A DNA stretch of 64,000 nt from Roseicyclus sediminis (lineage in GTDB: Bacteria; Pseudomonadota; Alphaproteobacteria; Rhodobacterales; Rhodobacteraceae): assembly GCF_025515305.1 (NCBI RefSeq), contig NZ_JAOPHT010000015.1:31533-95532 (forward strand), given 5' to 3'. Below the pieces are notes generated by a model. It was not told the origin of the DNA. It did no database searches and worked only from the letters and a program-made list of their open reading frames with translations. Shown here in pieces: positions 51,616-61,984 of the stretch (position 1 is its first letter; each line of letters opens with the position of its first letter). The translations under genes were made by a program, and so were the position numbers.

Positions 51616-52308
51616 ATGGAAACTGAAACGCTCGCCATGGCGCAGGAGGCGGATTTTACCGTCATTGCGCTGTTCTTCCGCGCGACAATCACCGTCCAGC
51701 TCGTCATGATCGCGCTCATCGTGGCGTCGGTCTACGTCTGGGCGATCACCTTTTCCAAATACGCCATGTATCGCCGCTCGCGGGCCAATGTTCAGGCCTT
51801 CGACGCCGCATTCTGGTCGGGGGAGCCGCTCGACGAGCTCTACGATCAGGTCGCGGCCGCGCCCTCGAGCGCGTCCGAGCGCGTTTTCGTGGCCGGCATG
51901 ACCGAGTGGCGTCGCTCGCTGCGCGATGATGGCGTTCTGATCCCCGGCGTGCAGCAGCGCGTCGACCGCTCCATGGACGTGGCCATCGCCCGCGAGAGCG
52001 AGCGGCTGACAAAGGGGCTGAACTTCCTCGCCACGACAGGGGCGACGGCCCCCTTCGTCGGGCTGTTCGGCACGGTCTGGGGCATCATGCGCTCGTTTCA
52101 GGAGATCGCGATCTCGGGCAACACCTCGCTCGCCGTCGTGGCGCCCGGTATCGCCGAGGCGCTCCTTGCGACGGGCCTCGGTCTTCTCGCGGCGATCCCG
52201 GCGGTGATTTTCTACAACAAGCTGTCGAGTGACGCCGACAGCCTTGTTTCGAGCTACGAAAGCTTCGCCGACGAGTTTTCCACCCTCCTGTCGCGGCAGC
52301 TCGACTGA
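51616..52308 (+). CDS. tolQ: Tol-Pal system proton-channel subunit TolQ
   Basis: 230-residue inner-membrane protein of the MotA/TolQ/ExbB family. Three membrane segments: near 22-42 and, after a long cytoplasmic loop, FLATTGATAPFVGLFGTVWGIM and IAEALLATGLGLLAAIPAVIFYNKL. With TolR it converts the proton gradient to force on TolA. A small AT-looped hairpin (GGCGC/GCGCC, 51559-51578) precedes the gene. Shares one base with tolR. Confidence 0.96.
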   Translation: METETLAMAQEADFTVIALFFRATITVQLVMIALIVASVYVWAITFSKYAMYRRSRANVQAFDAAFWSGEPLDELYDQVAAAPSSASERVFVAGMTEWRRSLRDDGVLIPGVQQRVDRSMDVAIARESERLTKGLNFLATTGATAPFVGLFGTVWGIMRSFQEIAISGNTSLAVVAPGIAEALLATGLGLLAAIPAVIFYNKLSSDADSLVSSYESFADEFSTLLSRQLD

Positions 52309-52781
52309 TGGGCGCCGCCGTCGCTCAGAAGGCGGGGCCGCGCCGCCGCAGGGGCAGGGGAACCCGCGGCACGAAGCCCATGTCCGAGATCAACGTCACG
52401 CCCTTCGTGGACGTGATGCTGTGCCTTCTGATCATCTTCATGGTCGCGGCCCCGCTGATGACGGTGGGCGTGCCGATCGATCTGCCCGACACCTCCGCCG
52501 AGGCGCTGCCCTCCGAGGAGGAAGAGCCTCTGACCGTGACGCTGACGCCCGATGGCACGGTGATGGTGCAGACGACCGAGGTTCCGATGGCCGAGCTTGT
52601 CGCACGCCTTCAGGCCGTCGCGGCGGAACGCGACAGCGCGCGCATCTTCCTGCGCGCCGACGGATCGATCCCCTATGAGCGGGTCATGATGGTGATGGGG
52701 GCGCTGAATGCGGGCGGGTTCCGCGAGATCGGCCTCGTCACGGATTCGGGCGGACCAAGGCTCGACGGAACGGGAGAGTGA
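52308..52781 (+). CDS. tolR: Tol-Pal system protein TolR
   Basis: 157 residues. SEINVTPFVDVMLCLLIIFMVAAPL is the single TolR/ExbD helix with the essential Asp, after a basic cytoplasmic N-terminus; the periplasmic domain (SEEEEPLTVTLTPDGTVMV) follows. Forms the TolQR stator. Precedes tolA by 7 bases. Confidence 0.95.
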   Translation: MGAAVAQKAGPRRRRGRGTRGTKPMSEINVTPFVDVMLCLLIIFMVAAPLMTVGVPIDLPDTSAEALPSEEEEPLTVTLTPDGTVMVQTTEVPMAELVARLQAVAAERDSARIFLRADGSIPYERVMMVMGALNAGGFREIGLVTDSGGPRLDGTGE

Positions 52782-52788
52782 GGACAAC

Positions 52789-53928
52789 GTGCGCCGGTCG
52801 CTCTACGCATCGACGGCGATCCATGCCGCGATCCTGCTTTGGGTCGCGTTCGGCGGGAGCTTGCTCCGCGACAGCCCCGAGACGGAGTTCCAGGTGACCG
52901 GGGTAACCCTCCTGTCGACCGCCGAATTCGAGGCGCTGACCGCCGGGGTGGAACAGACGCCTGTCGCGCTCGAGACGCCCGTGGCCCCGCCGCAGGTCGA
53001 GGAGACCGCCGCGCCCGAGCCGCCCGCGCCGGAAGAGCCTCCGCCTCCCGTGGCGGAGCCCGAGCCGGCACCCGAGCCCGAGCCGGAAGTTCAGCCGACC
53101 CCGCCCGCGCCCCAGGCGCCGCAGGCCGAGGTCACCGACACGATCGCCGCCTTGCCGACGCCGTCGGGCGCGCCCGACCTGCCGCCCTCCGAAACGCCCA
53201 CGCCGCGCGAGGCGCCCCGCATCGCACCGGTGCCCGCCCCCGCACCGGAGCCGGAAGTGGAGACTGCGCCCGAAGTCCTCGACCAGCCCGTCAGCCCGGA
53301 CACGAGCGAGGCCCCGGCCGAGGAGGCTCCCGAGACCGCGCCCGAGGAGGCGACGACCGAAATCGTGACCGAGGCCGAGACGCCCTCGGGCGGCCCCGTC
53401 GCGCCCGTGGCCTCGATCCGCCCGCCGCCGCGTCCCGCGCGCCCGGCACCTCCGGTCGAGACCGCCGCCGCTCCGGAGCCGACGCCCGAACCGACGCCGG
53501 AACCGACACCCGAACCCGCGGATCCGCTGGCCGACGCCATCGCCAGCGCCGTGGCCGATGCCGTGGCGACCGAGACCGCAGCGGCCCCCTCCGCGCCCTC
53601 CGGACCGCCGCTCAGCCAGGGCGCGCGCGACGGGTTCCGCATCGCCGTGCAGGGCTGCTGGAACGTCGGCGCGCTGTCGACCGAGGCGCTCGGGACCACG
53701 GTCGTCGTCGCCTTCGACATGTCGCGCGACGGACGTCCCGAGCAGGCGAGCCTGCGTCTTCTCGAGTTTTCCGGCGGCTCCGAGACCGCCGCGCAACAGG
53801 CCTACGAGGCCGCCCGCCGTGCGATCATCCGCTGCGGCGCGAACGGATATGACCTGCCCGAGGAAAGCTACGACCAATGGCGGCAGGTGGAACTGGTCTT
53901 CAACCCCGAGGGGATGCGGCTGAGATGA
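52789..53928 (+). CDS. tolA: Tol-Pal system / cell-envelope protein TolA-like
   Basis: 379 residues: one N-terminal membrane helix ([19 protein letters not shown]), a long Pro/Glu/Ala-rich periplasmic spacer (about 60-280, with repeated [11 protein letters not shown]), and a C-terminal domain with a Cys pair (QGCWNVGAL and [10 protein letters not shown]) that contacts TolB/Pal in homologs. The spacer is proline-rich rather than the helical Ala/Lys type of E. coli. GTG start with GAGGA at five bases. Confidence 0.9.
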   Translation: MRRSLYASTAIHAAILLWVAFGGSLLRDSPETEFQVTGVTLLSTAEFEALTAGVEQTPVALETPVAPPQVEETAAPEPPAPEEPPPPVAEPEPAPEPEPEVQPTPPAPQAPQAEVTDTIAALPTPSGAPDLPPSETPTPREAPRIAPVPAPAPEPEVETAPEVLDQPVSPDTSEAPAEEAPETAPEEATTEIVTEAETPSGGPVAPVASIRPPPRPARPAPPVETAAAPEPTPEPTPEPTPEPADPLADAIASAVADAVATETAAAPSAPSGPPLSQGARDGFRIAVQGCWNVGALSTEALGTTVVVAFDMSRDGRPEQASLRLLEFSGGSETAAQQAYEAARRAIIRCGANGYDLPEESYDQWRQVELVFNPEGMRLR

Positions 53929-53989
53929 GCTTTGCGCGCAGCCCCTCGTCCGTGGAACCGACGCCGCCCTGGCGGCAGGAGGTGTGTTC

Positions 53990-55312
53990 ATGTTGAAACG
54001 TATCGCAATTCTTGTCGGAGCCGCGCTCTTCGCGGTCACGCCCATGCCGGTGAGCGCGCAGGGTCCGCTCCGGCTGGAGATCACCGAAGGCGTGATCGAG
54101 CCTCTGCCCTTCGCGCTGCCGACCTTCCTCGCCGAGGGGGCGGGCGCGTCCGACGTGGCGCAGGACATCACGCGGGTCATCGCCGCCGACCTGCGCGGCA
54201 CGGGCCTTTTCCGTCAGATCCCGCCCGATGCCTACATCTCCCAGGTCACGAGCTTCGACAGCCCGATCCAGTATCCCGACTGGATGGCGATCAACGCCCA
54301 GGCGCTGATCACCGGTGAAGTGGAGACGCGCGGTCAGCAGATCGTTGTGCGCTTCCGCCTTTTCGACGTGTTCAGCCAGGCGCCGCTGGGCGAAGGGCTG
54401 CAATTCGTGGGCGACGCCGCCAGCTGGCGGCGCATGGCGCATACGGTCGCCGACGAGGTTTACGAGCGGATCACCGGCGAAAGCGGCTATTTCGACACCC
54501 GCGTGGTGTTCATCCACGAGGAAGGGCCGAAGAACGCGCGGCTGAAGCGGCTCGCCATCATGGACTACGACGGGGCGAACGTGCAGTTCCTGACGGACAG
54601 CCGCTCGCTCGTGCTGGCGCCGCGGTTCAGTCCCCAGGGCGACCGCATCCTCTACACCAGCTACGAAAGCGGCAGCCCGCAGGTCTACCTGATGGATGTC
54701 GCCACCGTCACCCGCCGCCCGCTCGAGGCGATCCCGGCCGGCAACATGACCTTCGCGCCGCGCTTCTCGCCGGACGGAAACCGGGTCGTCTTCTCGATGG
54801 AGCAGGGCGGGAACACCGATATCTTCCTTCTCGAACTTGCCACCGGGCAGCGCACGCAGCTGACCAATGCGCCCTCGATCGAGACCGCGCCGAGCTTCTC
54901 TCCCGACGGCCGCCAGATCGTCTTCGAGAGTGACCGGACAGGGACGCAGCAGATCTACGTCATGTCCGCCGCGGGCGGCGAGGCGACCCGGATCAGCCGC
55001 GGCACCGGCCGCTACGGCACGCCCGTCTGGAGCCCGCGGGGCGACTACATCGCCTTCACCAAGCAGGAAGCGGGCCGTTTCCACATCGGCGTGATGCGCA
55101 CCGACGGCTCCGAGGAGCGCCTTCTGACGGCCTCCTTCCTCGACGAGGGGCCGACCTGGGCGCCGAACGGCCGCGTCATCATGTTCACCCGCGAGACGGC
55201 GGGCACGGATGGCGCACCGGCGGTCTACTCCGTCGACCTCACGGGGCGGAACCTGCAGCGGGTGGCGACGCCCGGCATGGCCTCCGATCCGGCCTGGTCG
55301 CCCCTACAATGA
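53990..55312 (+). CDS. tolB: Tol-Pal system beta-propeller protein TolB
   Basis: 440 residues with a signal peptide ending [11 protein letters not shown]-terminal TolB_N domain, then six-blade propeller of WD40-like/PD40 repeats recognisable as [48 protein letters not shown] and [27 protein letters not shown] units. Links Pal to TolA. AGGAGG seven bases before the ATG. Confidence 0.96.
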   Translation: MLKRIAILVGAALFAVTPMPVSAQGPLRLEITEGVIEPLPFALPTFLAEGAGASDVAQDITRVIAADLRGTGLFRQIPPDAYISQVTSFDSPIQYPDWMAINAQALITGEVETRGQQIVVRFRLFDVFSQAPLGEGLQFVGDAASWRRMAHTVADEVYERITGESGYFDTRVVFIHEEGPKNARLKRLAIMDYDGANVQFLTDSRSLVLAPRFSPQGDRILYTSYESGSPQVYLMDVATVTRRPLEAIPAGNMTFAPRFSPDGNRVVFSMEQGGNTDIFLLELATGQRTQLTNAPSIETAPSFSPDGRQIVFESDRTGTQQIYVMSAAGGEATRISRGTGRYGTPVWSPRGDYIAFTKQEAGRFHIGVMRTDGSEERLLTASFLDEGPTWAPNGRVIMFTRETAGTDGAPAVYSVDLTGRNLQRVATPGMASDPAWSPLQ

Positions 55313-55395
55313 CCGAGGCCGGGGGCGCCGATGGACGGCTTGGCCCCCGGCATGATACCTTCACCGAAAATACCGAACCCGAGGATCCCGAGCAC

Positions 55396-55908
55396 ATGGC
55401 ACTTCTCAGCATTTCCAAGACCGGCGTTATCGTACTTTGCGCGGCACTGGCCCTCACAGGCTGTTCCCGCGGCATGATGGGCGGCGCGGGCGCCGGCGGC
55501 GTGGGCGCCGACGGCCTTGCCGGCAGCGCCTCCGACCCACGCAGCCCCGCCTACTTCAACACCGTGGTGGGCGACCGCGTTCTTTTCGCCGTGGACCAGT
55601 CCACGCTTGGCGCGTCGGCGATGGCCACGCTGGACCAGCAGGCCACCTGGCTTCTTTCGAACCCCGAATACTCGGCCCTGATCGAGGGGCATGCCGACGA
55701 ACAGGGCACGCGCGAATACAACCTCGCCCTCGGCGCTCGCCGCGCCTCGGCCGTGCGCGACTACCTCGTGGCCCAGGGCGTGCCGGATGCGCGCCTGAGG
55801 ACCATCAGCTACGGCAAGGAACGCCCGATCGAGATCTGTTCGGAAGAGGCCTGCTACATGCAGAACCGCCGCGCCGTCACGGTGATCTCGGCGGGTCCGG
55901 GGGCCTGA
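55396..55908 (+). CDS. pal: Peptidoglycan-associated lipoprotein Pal
   Basis: 170 residues. Lipobox ALTGC near residue 22 gives an outer-membrane lipoprotein. The OmpA-like domain has VLFAVDQSTLGASAMATLDQQA and IEGHADEQGTREYNLALGARRA, which bind peptidoglycan diaminopimelate. Followed by cpoB 4 bases on. Confidence 0.96.
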   Translation: MALLSISKTGVIVLCAALALTGCSRGMMGGAGAGGVGADGLAGSASDPRSPAYFNTVVGDRVLFAVDQSTLGASAMATLDQQATWLLSNPEYSALIEGHADEQGTREYNLALGARRASAVRDYLVAQGVPDARLRTISYGKERPIEICSEEACYMQNRRAVTVISAGPGA

Positions 55909-55912
55909 TCCG

Positions 55913-56746
55913 ATGCGCCGGCTGGCCGCCGCCCTCCTCTGCGCCGCCCTTGCCCTTCCGGGCGGGGCGCTGGCGCAGGACCGGACCCAGACGCTTGCCG
56001 ATATCCGGCAGGAACTGTCGGTCCTTTTCGTCGAGCTGCAGCGGCTGGGCCGAGAGCTCAACACGACGGGCGGTGCCACCGGGACCGGCGCCAGCGGGTC
56101 CGTCCTGCAGCGTATGGATGCGCTCGAGGCCGAGTTGCAGCGTCTGACGGCGCTGACCGAGGACCTGCAGATCCGCGTCGACAGGGTCGTGCGCGATGGC
56201 ACCAACCGGGTGGGCGACCTCGAGTTCCGGCTCTGCGAGCTGGAGGCGGATTGCGACATCGGCAGCCTGGGCGAGACGCCCAATCTCGGCGGTGTCGAGC
56301 CCACCGGCGCGGCGCCCATCGCCCCCGTCACACCCTCGGGCGGCGGAGAAGGTCCGCAGCTCGCCGTGGCCGAGCGGGACGATTTTGACCGTGCGCAGGC
56401 CGCCTTCGACGCGGGCGATTACGCCACCGCCGCGGCGGCGTTCGAGGCCTTCACCCAGACCTACCCGGGCGGCCCCCTCAGTGCCGAGGCGCATTTCCTG
56501 CGCGGCGAGGCCGAGGCGCAGCAAGGCTCGTGGAACCGGGCGGCCCGCGCCTATCTGGACAGCTTCACCGCGGCCCCCGACGGCCAGAGGGCGCCCGCGG
56601 CGCTGACGGCGCTCGGCGTGTCGCTGGGTCGGATCGGCCAGATCGAGGAGGCCTGCGTCACACTGGCGGAGGTCGGGGTGCGCTATCCGAACGATCCGTC
56701 CGTGGCCGCGGCCGAGGCCGAGCGGTTCCGCCTCGGCTGTTCGTGA
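55913..56746 (+). CDS. cpoB: Tol-Pal system protein CpoB/YbgF
   Basis: 277 residues: signal peptide (LPGGALAQ), a coiled-coil N-terminal part (LGRELNTTGGATG...LEAELQRLTALTEDLQIRVDRV), and C-terminal TPR repeats starting DDFDRAQAAFDAGDYATAA. In E. coli it coordinates Tol with peptidoglycan synthesis at septation. Stop overlaps the tilS start (GTGA). Confidence 0.92.
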   Translation: MRRLAAALLCAALALPGGALAQDRTQTLADIRQELSVLFVELQRLGRELNTTGGATGTGASGSVLQRMDALEAELQRLTALTEDLQIRVDRVVRDGTNRVGDLEFRLCELEADCDIGSLGETPNLGGVEPTGAAPIAPVTPSGGGEGPQLAVAERDDFDRAQAAFDAGDYATAAAAFEAFTQTYPGGPLSAEAHFLRGEAEAQQGSWNRAARAYLDSFTAAPDGQRAPAALTALGVSLGRIGQIEEACVTLAEVGVRYPNDPSVAAAEAERFRLGCS

Positions 56747-58098
56747 GCGAAGACAGCCTGTCCGACCGTTTCGCGGCCCGGATGGGCGCACTGCTCGGGC
56801 CGGACTTTCCATCCGACATCGCGCTTGCCGTCTCGGGCGGCGGTGACTCCATGGCGATGCTGGCGCTGGCCCATGGCTGGGCGCGTCCCATGGGGGTGCG
56901 GATCTGGGTGGTGACCGTCGATCACGGGCTACGACCCGAGAGCGCCGGCGAGGCCGCGATGGTCGCCGCGGAATGCGCCGCCCTCGGCCATCCGCACGCG
57001 ACGCTGCGCTGGCACTGGGACGGGCAGGGCAACCTGCAGGACGCCGCAAGGCGCGGGCGGCTCGCGCTCATCGACCGGTGGCGAGGCGGGATCGGGCATG
57101 TCCTGTTCGCCCACACGCAGGACGATGTGGCAGAAACCTTCCTCATGCGTCTCGCCCGTGGTTCGGGTGTGGAGGGACTGTCCGCGATGGCGGACCGGCG
57201 TCTTGTGCGGCCGCATCCGGGCGCGCCTGCGCCACTGGCGGCAGAGGATGTCACCCGGACCGCGACCCCGCCGGATCGGCCTCGTCCCGTCGGCGACATG
57301 CCGGAGGATGGTGCCGGCTTTCACGTCATCCGGCCACTCCTCGGCGAAGCCCGCGCGGAGCTTCGCCACTACGCCGATACCCTCAAGGTTCCCTACGTCG
57401 ACGACCCGTCGAACGACGATCCGCGGTTCGACCGCGCGCGGGCGCGGGCCGCGCTGGCCGGGCTCGGCATCGGCGGCGCGGAGATCGCGGCGACCGCCAC
57501 GCGGCTTGCCCGCGCCCGCGAGGCGCTGGAGGCCCGCGCGGCCAGCGTCGCCCAAGAGGTCGTCGAGAGCGAGGCGATCGGCGTTCTCCGGATCGTGCGC
57601 GACGCCTTCGCCCGCGTCGAGCGCGATACGCAGCTGCGCCTCCTGGCCGCTGCGCTTCAATGGGTGGGCGGAAGCGAATACCGCCCCCGCGCGGCCCCGC
57701 TGGAGGCGTTGCTCGACCGGGCGCTGGCGGGGGGTGGCGGGACGCTCTCGGGGGCGCAGCTCGCCGTCACGCGGGAGCATCTGGAAATCTTCCGCGAATA
57801 TGCCGCCGTTGCAGGCCATGAGGTTCCCACCGGACCGGCGCAATTGTGGGACGGCCGCTGGATGGTTCATGGCCCGGAAATCGCGGGCCTGACCCTGCGT
57901 GCGCTGGGCGACGACGGATGGTCCCAGTTGCCGGAAGGGGCGCGCGCGACCCTCCGCCACGCCATCGCCCGGACGATGCCGGCCGTCTTCGGCGGGCCGG
58001 ATCTGGTCGCCTGTCCACCGCTCGGCCACGGTTCCACGGCCGTGGCGGAGTTCCGCCCGCCGCTTGGCCGATTCGTCGCATCCCTGAAATCGCGTTGA
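56743..58098 (+). CDS. tilS: tRNA(Ile)-lysidine synthetase
   Basis: 451 residues. The PP-loop LAVSGGGDSMAMLALAH binds ATP; TVDHGLRPESAGEA and FAHTQDDVAETFLMRLARGSG are the conserved TilS motifs. It converts C34 of tRNA-Ile(CAU) to lysidine and is essential. The C-terminal domain is less conserved. GTG start coupled to cpoB. Confidence 0.94.
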   Translation: MSEDSLSDRFAARMGALLGPDFPSDIALAVSGGGDSMAMLALAHGWARPMGVRIWVVTVDHGLRPESAGEAAMVAAECAALGHPHATLRWHWDGQGNLQDAARRGRLALIDRWRGGIGHVLFAHTQDDVAETFLMRLARGSGVEGLSAMADRRLVRPHPGAPAPLAAEDVTRTATPPDRPRPVGDMPEDGAGFHVIRPLLGEARAELRHYADTLKVPYVDDPSNDDPRFDRARARAALAGLGIGGAEIAATATRLARAREALEARAASVAQEVVESEAIGVLRIVRDAFARVERDTQLRLLAAALQWVGGSEYRPRAAPLEALLDRALAGGGGTLSGAQLAVTREHLEIFREYAAVAGHEVPTGPAQLWDGRWMVHGPEIAGLTLRALGDDGWSQLPEGARATLRHAIARTMPAVFGGPDLVACPPLGHGSTAVAEFRPPLGRFVASLKSR

Positions 58099-58175
58099 AG
58101 TCCCCGCCTCCATCTCTATCTTAAGCAGAGCATGAGCGCGGATGCGCCGTGCAGGCATTTTTGAGGAGACTTCCC

Positions 58176-60098
58176 TTGGGCAACGCGAGAAACGTCGCAT
58201 TCTGGGTGATCCTGTTCCTGTTGATCCTTGCGCTGTTCAACCTCTTCTCGGGCGGCCAGACACAGATGAACGCGCGCTCGGTCCCCTATTCCGACTTCAT
58301 CCAGCAGGTGGAGAACGGGCAGGTCCAGAGTGCCACGCTCGATGGCGAGCGCGTGCAGTTCCTGACCACCGATGGCGCCTATTCGACCGTCGCCCCTTCG
58401 GACGCGAACACGACCGAAGTGCTCTTGCAGAACGACGTGCGGATCGAGGCGACGCCGCAGGAGCAGTCGGGCTTCCTGTCCGTGCTGTCGCTGTGGCTGC
58501 CGGTTCTGGTCCTCATCGGCATCTGGATCTTCTTCATGAACCGGATGCAGGGCGGCGGACGCGGCGGCGCCATGGGTTTCGGCAAGTCCAAGGCCAAGCT
58601 TCTGACCGAGAAGCACGGGCGCGTCACCTTCGACGACGTCGCGGGCATCGACGAGGCCAAGGAGGAGCTCGAGGAAATCGTCGAGTTCCTGCGCAATCCT
58701 CAGAAGTTCTCGCGCCTCGGCGGCAAGATCCCCAAAGGCGCGCTGCTGGTCGGTCCTCCCGGTACCGGTAAGACGCTGCTTGCACGCGCCATCGCGGGCG
58801 AGGCGGGTGTGCCGTTCTTCACCATCTCGGGCTCCGACTTCGTCGAGATGTTCGTGGGCGTCGGCGCCAGCCGCGTGCGCGACATGTTCGAACAGGCCAA
58901 GAAGAACGCCCCCTGCATCGTCTTCATCGACGAGATCGACGCCGTGGGACGATCGCGTGGCGTGGGCTACGGCGGCGGCAATGACGAGCGCGAGCAGACG
59001 CTGAACCAGCTTCTGGTCGAGATGGACGGCTTCGAGGCGAACGAGGGCATCATCATCGTCGCGGCCACCAACCGCCCCGACGTGCTCGACCCCGCGCTTC
59101 TGCGTCCCGGCCGTTTCGACCGCCAGGTGCAGGTGCCGAACCCGGACATCCGCGGCCGCGAGCGCATCCTCGGCGTCCATGCCCGCAAGGTGCCGCTGGG
59201 CCCCGACGTGGACCTTCGCATCATCGCGCGCGGCACGCCCGGCTTTTCGGGCGCGGACCTCGCCAACCTCGTGAACGAGGCGGCGCTGATGGCCGCTCGC
59301 GTAAACCGTCGCTTCGTGACGATGGAAGACTTCGAAAGCGCCAAGGACAAGGTCATGATGGGGGCCGAGCGCCGCTCCATGGTCATGACCGAGGACGAGA
59401 AGAAGCTGACCGCCTACCACGAGGCGGGGCACGCCATCGTCGGCCTCAACGTTCCGCAGCACGATCCGATCCACAAGGCGACGATCATCCCGCGCGGCCG
59501 CGCACTTGGCCTCGTCCTGTCGCTGCCCGAGCGTGACCAGCTCTCGGTGAGCTACACGAAGTATACCTCCAAGATCGCCATGGCGATGGGCGGCCGCGTG
59601 GCAGAGGAGCTTGTGTTCGGCAAGGAGAACGTGACCAGCGGCGCCGCCTCCGACATCCAGCAGGTGTCGAAGATCGCGCGCGCGATGGTCACGCAGTTCG
59701 GCTATGCCGAGGACCTCGGCTACATCGACTACGCCAACGAACAGCAAAGCTATCTCGGCGCCTATGGCGGCGGCACCAACCACTCCGAGGAGATGCAGAA
59801 GCGCATCGACGCGGAGGTGAAGAAACTGGTGGACGAAGGCTACGAGACCGCCAAGCGGATCCTGACGGAGAAGCGCGACGACCTCGAGCGCCTTGCCCAG
59901 GGCCTGCTGGAATACGAAACCCTTACGGGATCGGAAATCCAGAAGGTCATCAACGGCGAGCCGCTGAACCGCGGAGACGACAGCAACGACACCTCGACCT
60001 CGGGCGGGACCCCCTCGCTGACGGCCGTGCCGAAGACGCGGAAGCCGAAGTCGGACTCCGATGGCGGTGCGGAACCCGATCCGACGCCGGCCGAGTGA
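58176..60098 (+). CDS. ftsH: ATP-dependent zinc metalloprotease FtsH
   Basis: 640-residue membrane-anchored AAA+ protease. Two N-terminal helices ([19 protein letters not shown] and [18 protein letters not shown]) flank a periplasmic domain; Walker [40 protein letters not shown], zinc site HEAGH. Start taken as TTG at 58176, with GAGGAG seven bases before it, giving the usual MGNARN N-terminus; a GTG at 58149 is also in frame. Confidence 0.95.
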   Translation: MGNARNVAFWVILFLLILALFNLFSGGQTQMNARSVPYSDFIQQVENGQVQSATLDGERVQFLTTDGAYSTVAPSDANTTEVLLQNDVRIEATPQEQSGFLSVLSLWLPVLVLIGIWIFFMNRMQGGGRGGAMGFGKSKAKLLTEKHGRVTFDDVAGIDEAKEELEEIVEFLRNPQKFSRLGGKIPKGALLVGPPGTGKTLLARAIAGEAGVPFFTISGSDFVEMFVGVGASRVRDMFEQAKKNAPCIVFIDEIDAVGRSRGVGYGGGNDEREQTLNQLLVEMDGFEANEGIIIVAATNRPDVLDPALLRPGRFDRQVQVPNPDIRGRERILGVHARKVPLGPDVDLRIIARGTPGFSGADLANLVNEAALMAARVNRRFVTMEDFESAKDKVMMGAERRSMVMTEDEKKLTAYHEAGHAIVGLNVPQHDPIHKATIIPRGRALGLVLSLPERDQLSVSYTKYTSKIAMAMGGRVAEELVFGKENVTSGAASDIQQVSKIARAMVTQFGYAEDLGYIDYANEQQSYLGAYGGGTNHSEEMQKRIDAEVKKLVDEGYETAKRILTEKRDDLERLAQGLLEYETLTGSEIQKVINGEPLNRGDDSNDTSTSGGTPSLTAVPKTRKPKSDSDGGAEPDPTPAE

Positions 60099-60118
60099 TC
60101 CATGCCAGACTTGAGAGA

Positions 60119-60143
60119 GGCCCCGCTACGGCGGGGCCTTTTT
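60119..60143 (+). terminator. Rho-independent terminator of ftsH
   Basis: GGCCCCGC-TACG-GCGGGGCC followed by five T residues, 20 bases after the ftsH stop. Closes the tol-pal-tilS-ftsH stretch. Confidence 0.92.
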
Positions 60144-60327
60144 CGTTGGGCGGCAGGCGATGCACCCATCCCGGCAGGGCTCGGGTCCATGCATGGCCGC
60201 AATCGGCGTCGTTCGGGGGAAGGCCAAGGGGTTCTGAATGGTGTTCCGAGACCCGTTTTTTTCTTGTGTTGCCGAGAGCAGGGCCTAGCCTCGACCCCTG
60301 CCGATCCAGCCAGAGGCCAACCGCTCC

Positions 60328-60819
60328 ATGTCGCTTGTCGAATTCGCCCCGATCGCCGATGTGCTCGCCGCGCTTGGCGTCATGGTTACCGTGGCGGTCC
60401 TCGCCTGGGAGATCCGCCAGACACGCAAGCAGACGGAATTGACCAACTGGCGTGAGTTGCTGGAGACGCTCGTCGCCTACAAGGGTCAGACGCATGATGC
60501 CGAGTTTGCCGACATGGTCGAGCGGGGGCACGCGGATTACGACGGTCTCAGCCCTTCCGACAAGCGGCGCTTCGGCCTCTACCTGGAGCAGGGCATCCAC
60601 ATCTACGGAAACTTCGCCAAGCATAACGACGCGCTTCCGCGCAAACTGGTCGGCCTGGAAGACGCCCTGACGAACTATTTCATCGAGATGCTGACCTCAC
60701 CGGGCGGCGCGGCCTGGTGGGCCGAGAACCGGCCCATGGGTCATTTCATGCCGTCGACCTATGCCATGGTCGACGCCTATATCGCGCGCGGCCGGCAGGA
60801 TACCGACCGGCGGAAGTGA
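60328..60819 (+). CDS. Hypothetical protein with N-terminal membrane anchor
   Basis: 163 residues. FAPIADVLAALGVMVTVAVLAWEIRQTRKQTEL gives one N-terminal helix and a cytoplasmic helical domain (YDGLSPSDKRRFGLYLEQGIHIYGNF, LTNYFIEMLTSPGGAAWWAENRP) similar in layout to many unassigned small bacterial proteins with this anchor. Function unknown. A short 8-bp inverted repeat (GGACGGCC/GGCCGTCC, 60837-60865) lies after the stop. Confidence 0.75.
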   Translation: MSLVEFAPIADVLAALGVMVTVAVLAWEIRQTRKQTELTNWRELLETLVAYKGQTHDAEFADMVERGHADYDGLSPSDKRRFGLYLEQGIHIYGNFAKHNDALPRKLVGLEDALTNYFIEMLTSPGGAAWWAENRPMGHFMPSTYAMVDAYIARGRQDTDRRK

Positions 60820-60836
60820 TCCCGGAGCGCCCGCGG

Positions 60837-60865
60837 GGACGGCCCCGCCAGGCGCGAGGCCGTCC
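60837..60865. terminator. Weak stem-loop between convergent genes
   Basis: GGACGGCC / GGCCGTCC with a 13-base loop, between the 163-residue protein and the coiled-coil protein. No T-run; possible bidirectional stop. Confidence 0.4.
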
Positions 60866-60888
60866 TCGTGATCACACGCCGCATCGCA

Positions 60889-61179
60889 TCACGGCATGAA
60901 CTTCTTGCGGGCCTCTTCCATGCTTTTTTCCATGTTCTTCCACGCGTCCTGCATGGATTTCTGGACTTCCTTTGCGGCCTCCATGTTGGCCTTTCCCATC
61001 TCTTCCATCTGGGCCTCGATCTTCTTGCGCTGGGCGTTCATCTCCTCCCATTGCTTCATCATCTGCTGCTGACCCTGCGCGCCGGCCTCCATCATCTTGT
61101 CCTGCATCTTCTTCATCTCGCCATGCCACTGGTCGAGTTTTGCCTTCGCTTCGGCCATGAAATCGTCCTGCTTGCTCAT
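60889..61179 (-). CDS. Short Met/Lys/Glu-rich coiled-coil protein
   Basis: 96 residues, almost wholly helical heptad-like sequence (MKKMQDKMMEAGAQGQQQMM, KKIEAQMEEMGKANMEAAKEV), no membrane segment, no cysteine. Unusually rich in methionine (over 15 %). GGAGGATCC directly before the ATG. Unknown function; a scaffold, chaperone-like or metal/oxidation-buffering role is conceivable only. Confidence 0.75.
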   Translation of the reverse strand: MSKQDDFMAEAKAKLDQWHGEMKKMQDKMMEAGAQGQQQMMKQWEEMNAQRKKIEAQMEEMGKANMEAAKEVQKSMQDAWKNMEKSMEEARKKFMP

Positions 61180-61354
61180 GGATCCTCCGGTTTTCTGTGG
61201 GTTGCCAATGGCGTCAGTGTAGCACGTCAGGGTTGCATGGGGGGCGACGAATGCGCGCGCGCTCGCGCAGGATGCGCAAAGACGCAGGATTCGGGTTGTG
61301 GGCGACCGCGCCGCCCGATGAAACTGGGGCCGATCCGACAACGAAGGAGTTTCC

Positions 61355-61969
61355 ATGCCCGCCCTCGTTCCCACCCGGCATGTCGCAGAAGTCATCTGGC
61401 TAGGCGTCACGCCCGACCGCGCCGCCGCGCTGAGGAGTGCGCCGAGGGATATCCTTCGGCTGGGGTTCGACGGCCCGGAGGGCGAGAGCCATGCCGGCCT
61501 GACCCGCCCGTCCGACAGCCGTGTCACGTCGCAGTACCCCAAGGGCACCGAGATCCGGAACGTGAGGCAGGTCTCGATCGTGTCGGAGGAGGACCTCGAC
61601 GCCATCGCAACGCGGATGGGCCTGCCGAGGCTCGATCCGACCTGGTTCGGCGCGACGATCGTCCTGCGCGGGATCCCCGATTTCACCCATGTCCCACCCT
61701 CCTCTCGACTGCAGGACGAGGAGAGCGGCGCGACCCTGACGATCGATATGGAGAACCGACCCTGTTTGCTGGTCGCCCGCGAGATCGAAGCGGCGCATCC
61801 CGGATACGGGAAGGCGTTGAAGCCGGCGGCCGAGGGGCGGCGCGGTGTAACGGCGTGGGTCGAAAGAGAGGGAAGCATCGCGATCGGCGCAAGGTTGCGC
61901 CTGCACGTTCCCGACCAGCCGCCCTGGCCGCATCTCGCCGAAGCCCGCGCCAGGGGCGCGCGGCCCTGA
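61355..61969 (+). CDS. MOSC-domain sulfurase-like protein
   Basis: 204 residues. LGFDGPEGESHAGLTRPSD begins the MOSC beta fold, RNVRQVSIVSEEDLDAIATRMGL and LDPTWFGATIVLRGIPDFTHVPPSSRL fill it, and NRPCLLVAREIE holds a Cys near where MOSC proteins carry the persulfide or Moco ligand. Possibly acts in Moco sulfuration or as a molybdo-reductase. The ATG follows AAGGAGTTTCC. Confidence 0.85.
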   Translation: MPALVPTRHVAEVIWLGVTPDRAAALRSAPRDILRLGFDGPEGESHAGLTRPSDSRVTSQYPKGTEIRNVRQVSIVSEEDLDAIATRMGLPRLDPTWFGATIVLRGIPDFTHVPPSSRLQDEESGATLTIDMENRPCLLVAREIEAAHPGYGKALKPAAEGRRGVTAWVEREGSIAIGARLRLHVPDQPPWPHLAEARARGARP

Positions 61970-61984
61970 GTGGCGCGATGCGCG

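Noticed and set aside
61081..61125. Further CTTCATC boxes in the coiled-coil gene
   Set aside because: They come from reverse-strand Met/Lys codons and lack the rest of the repeat.
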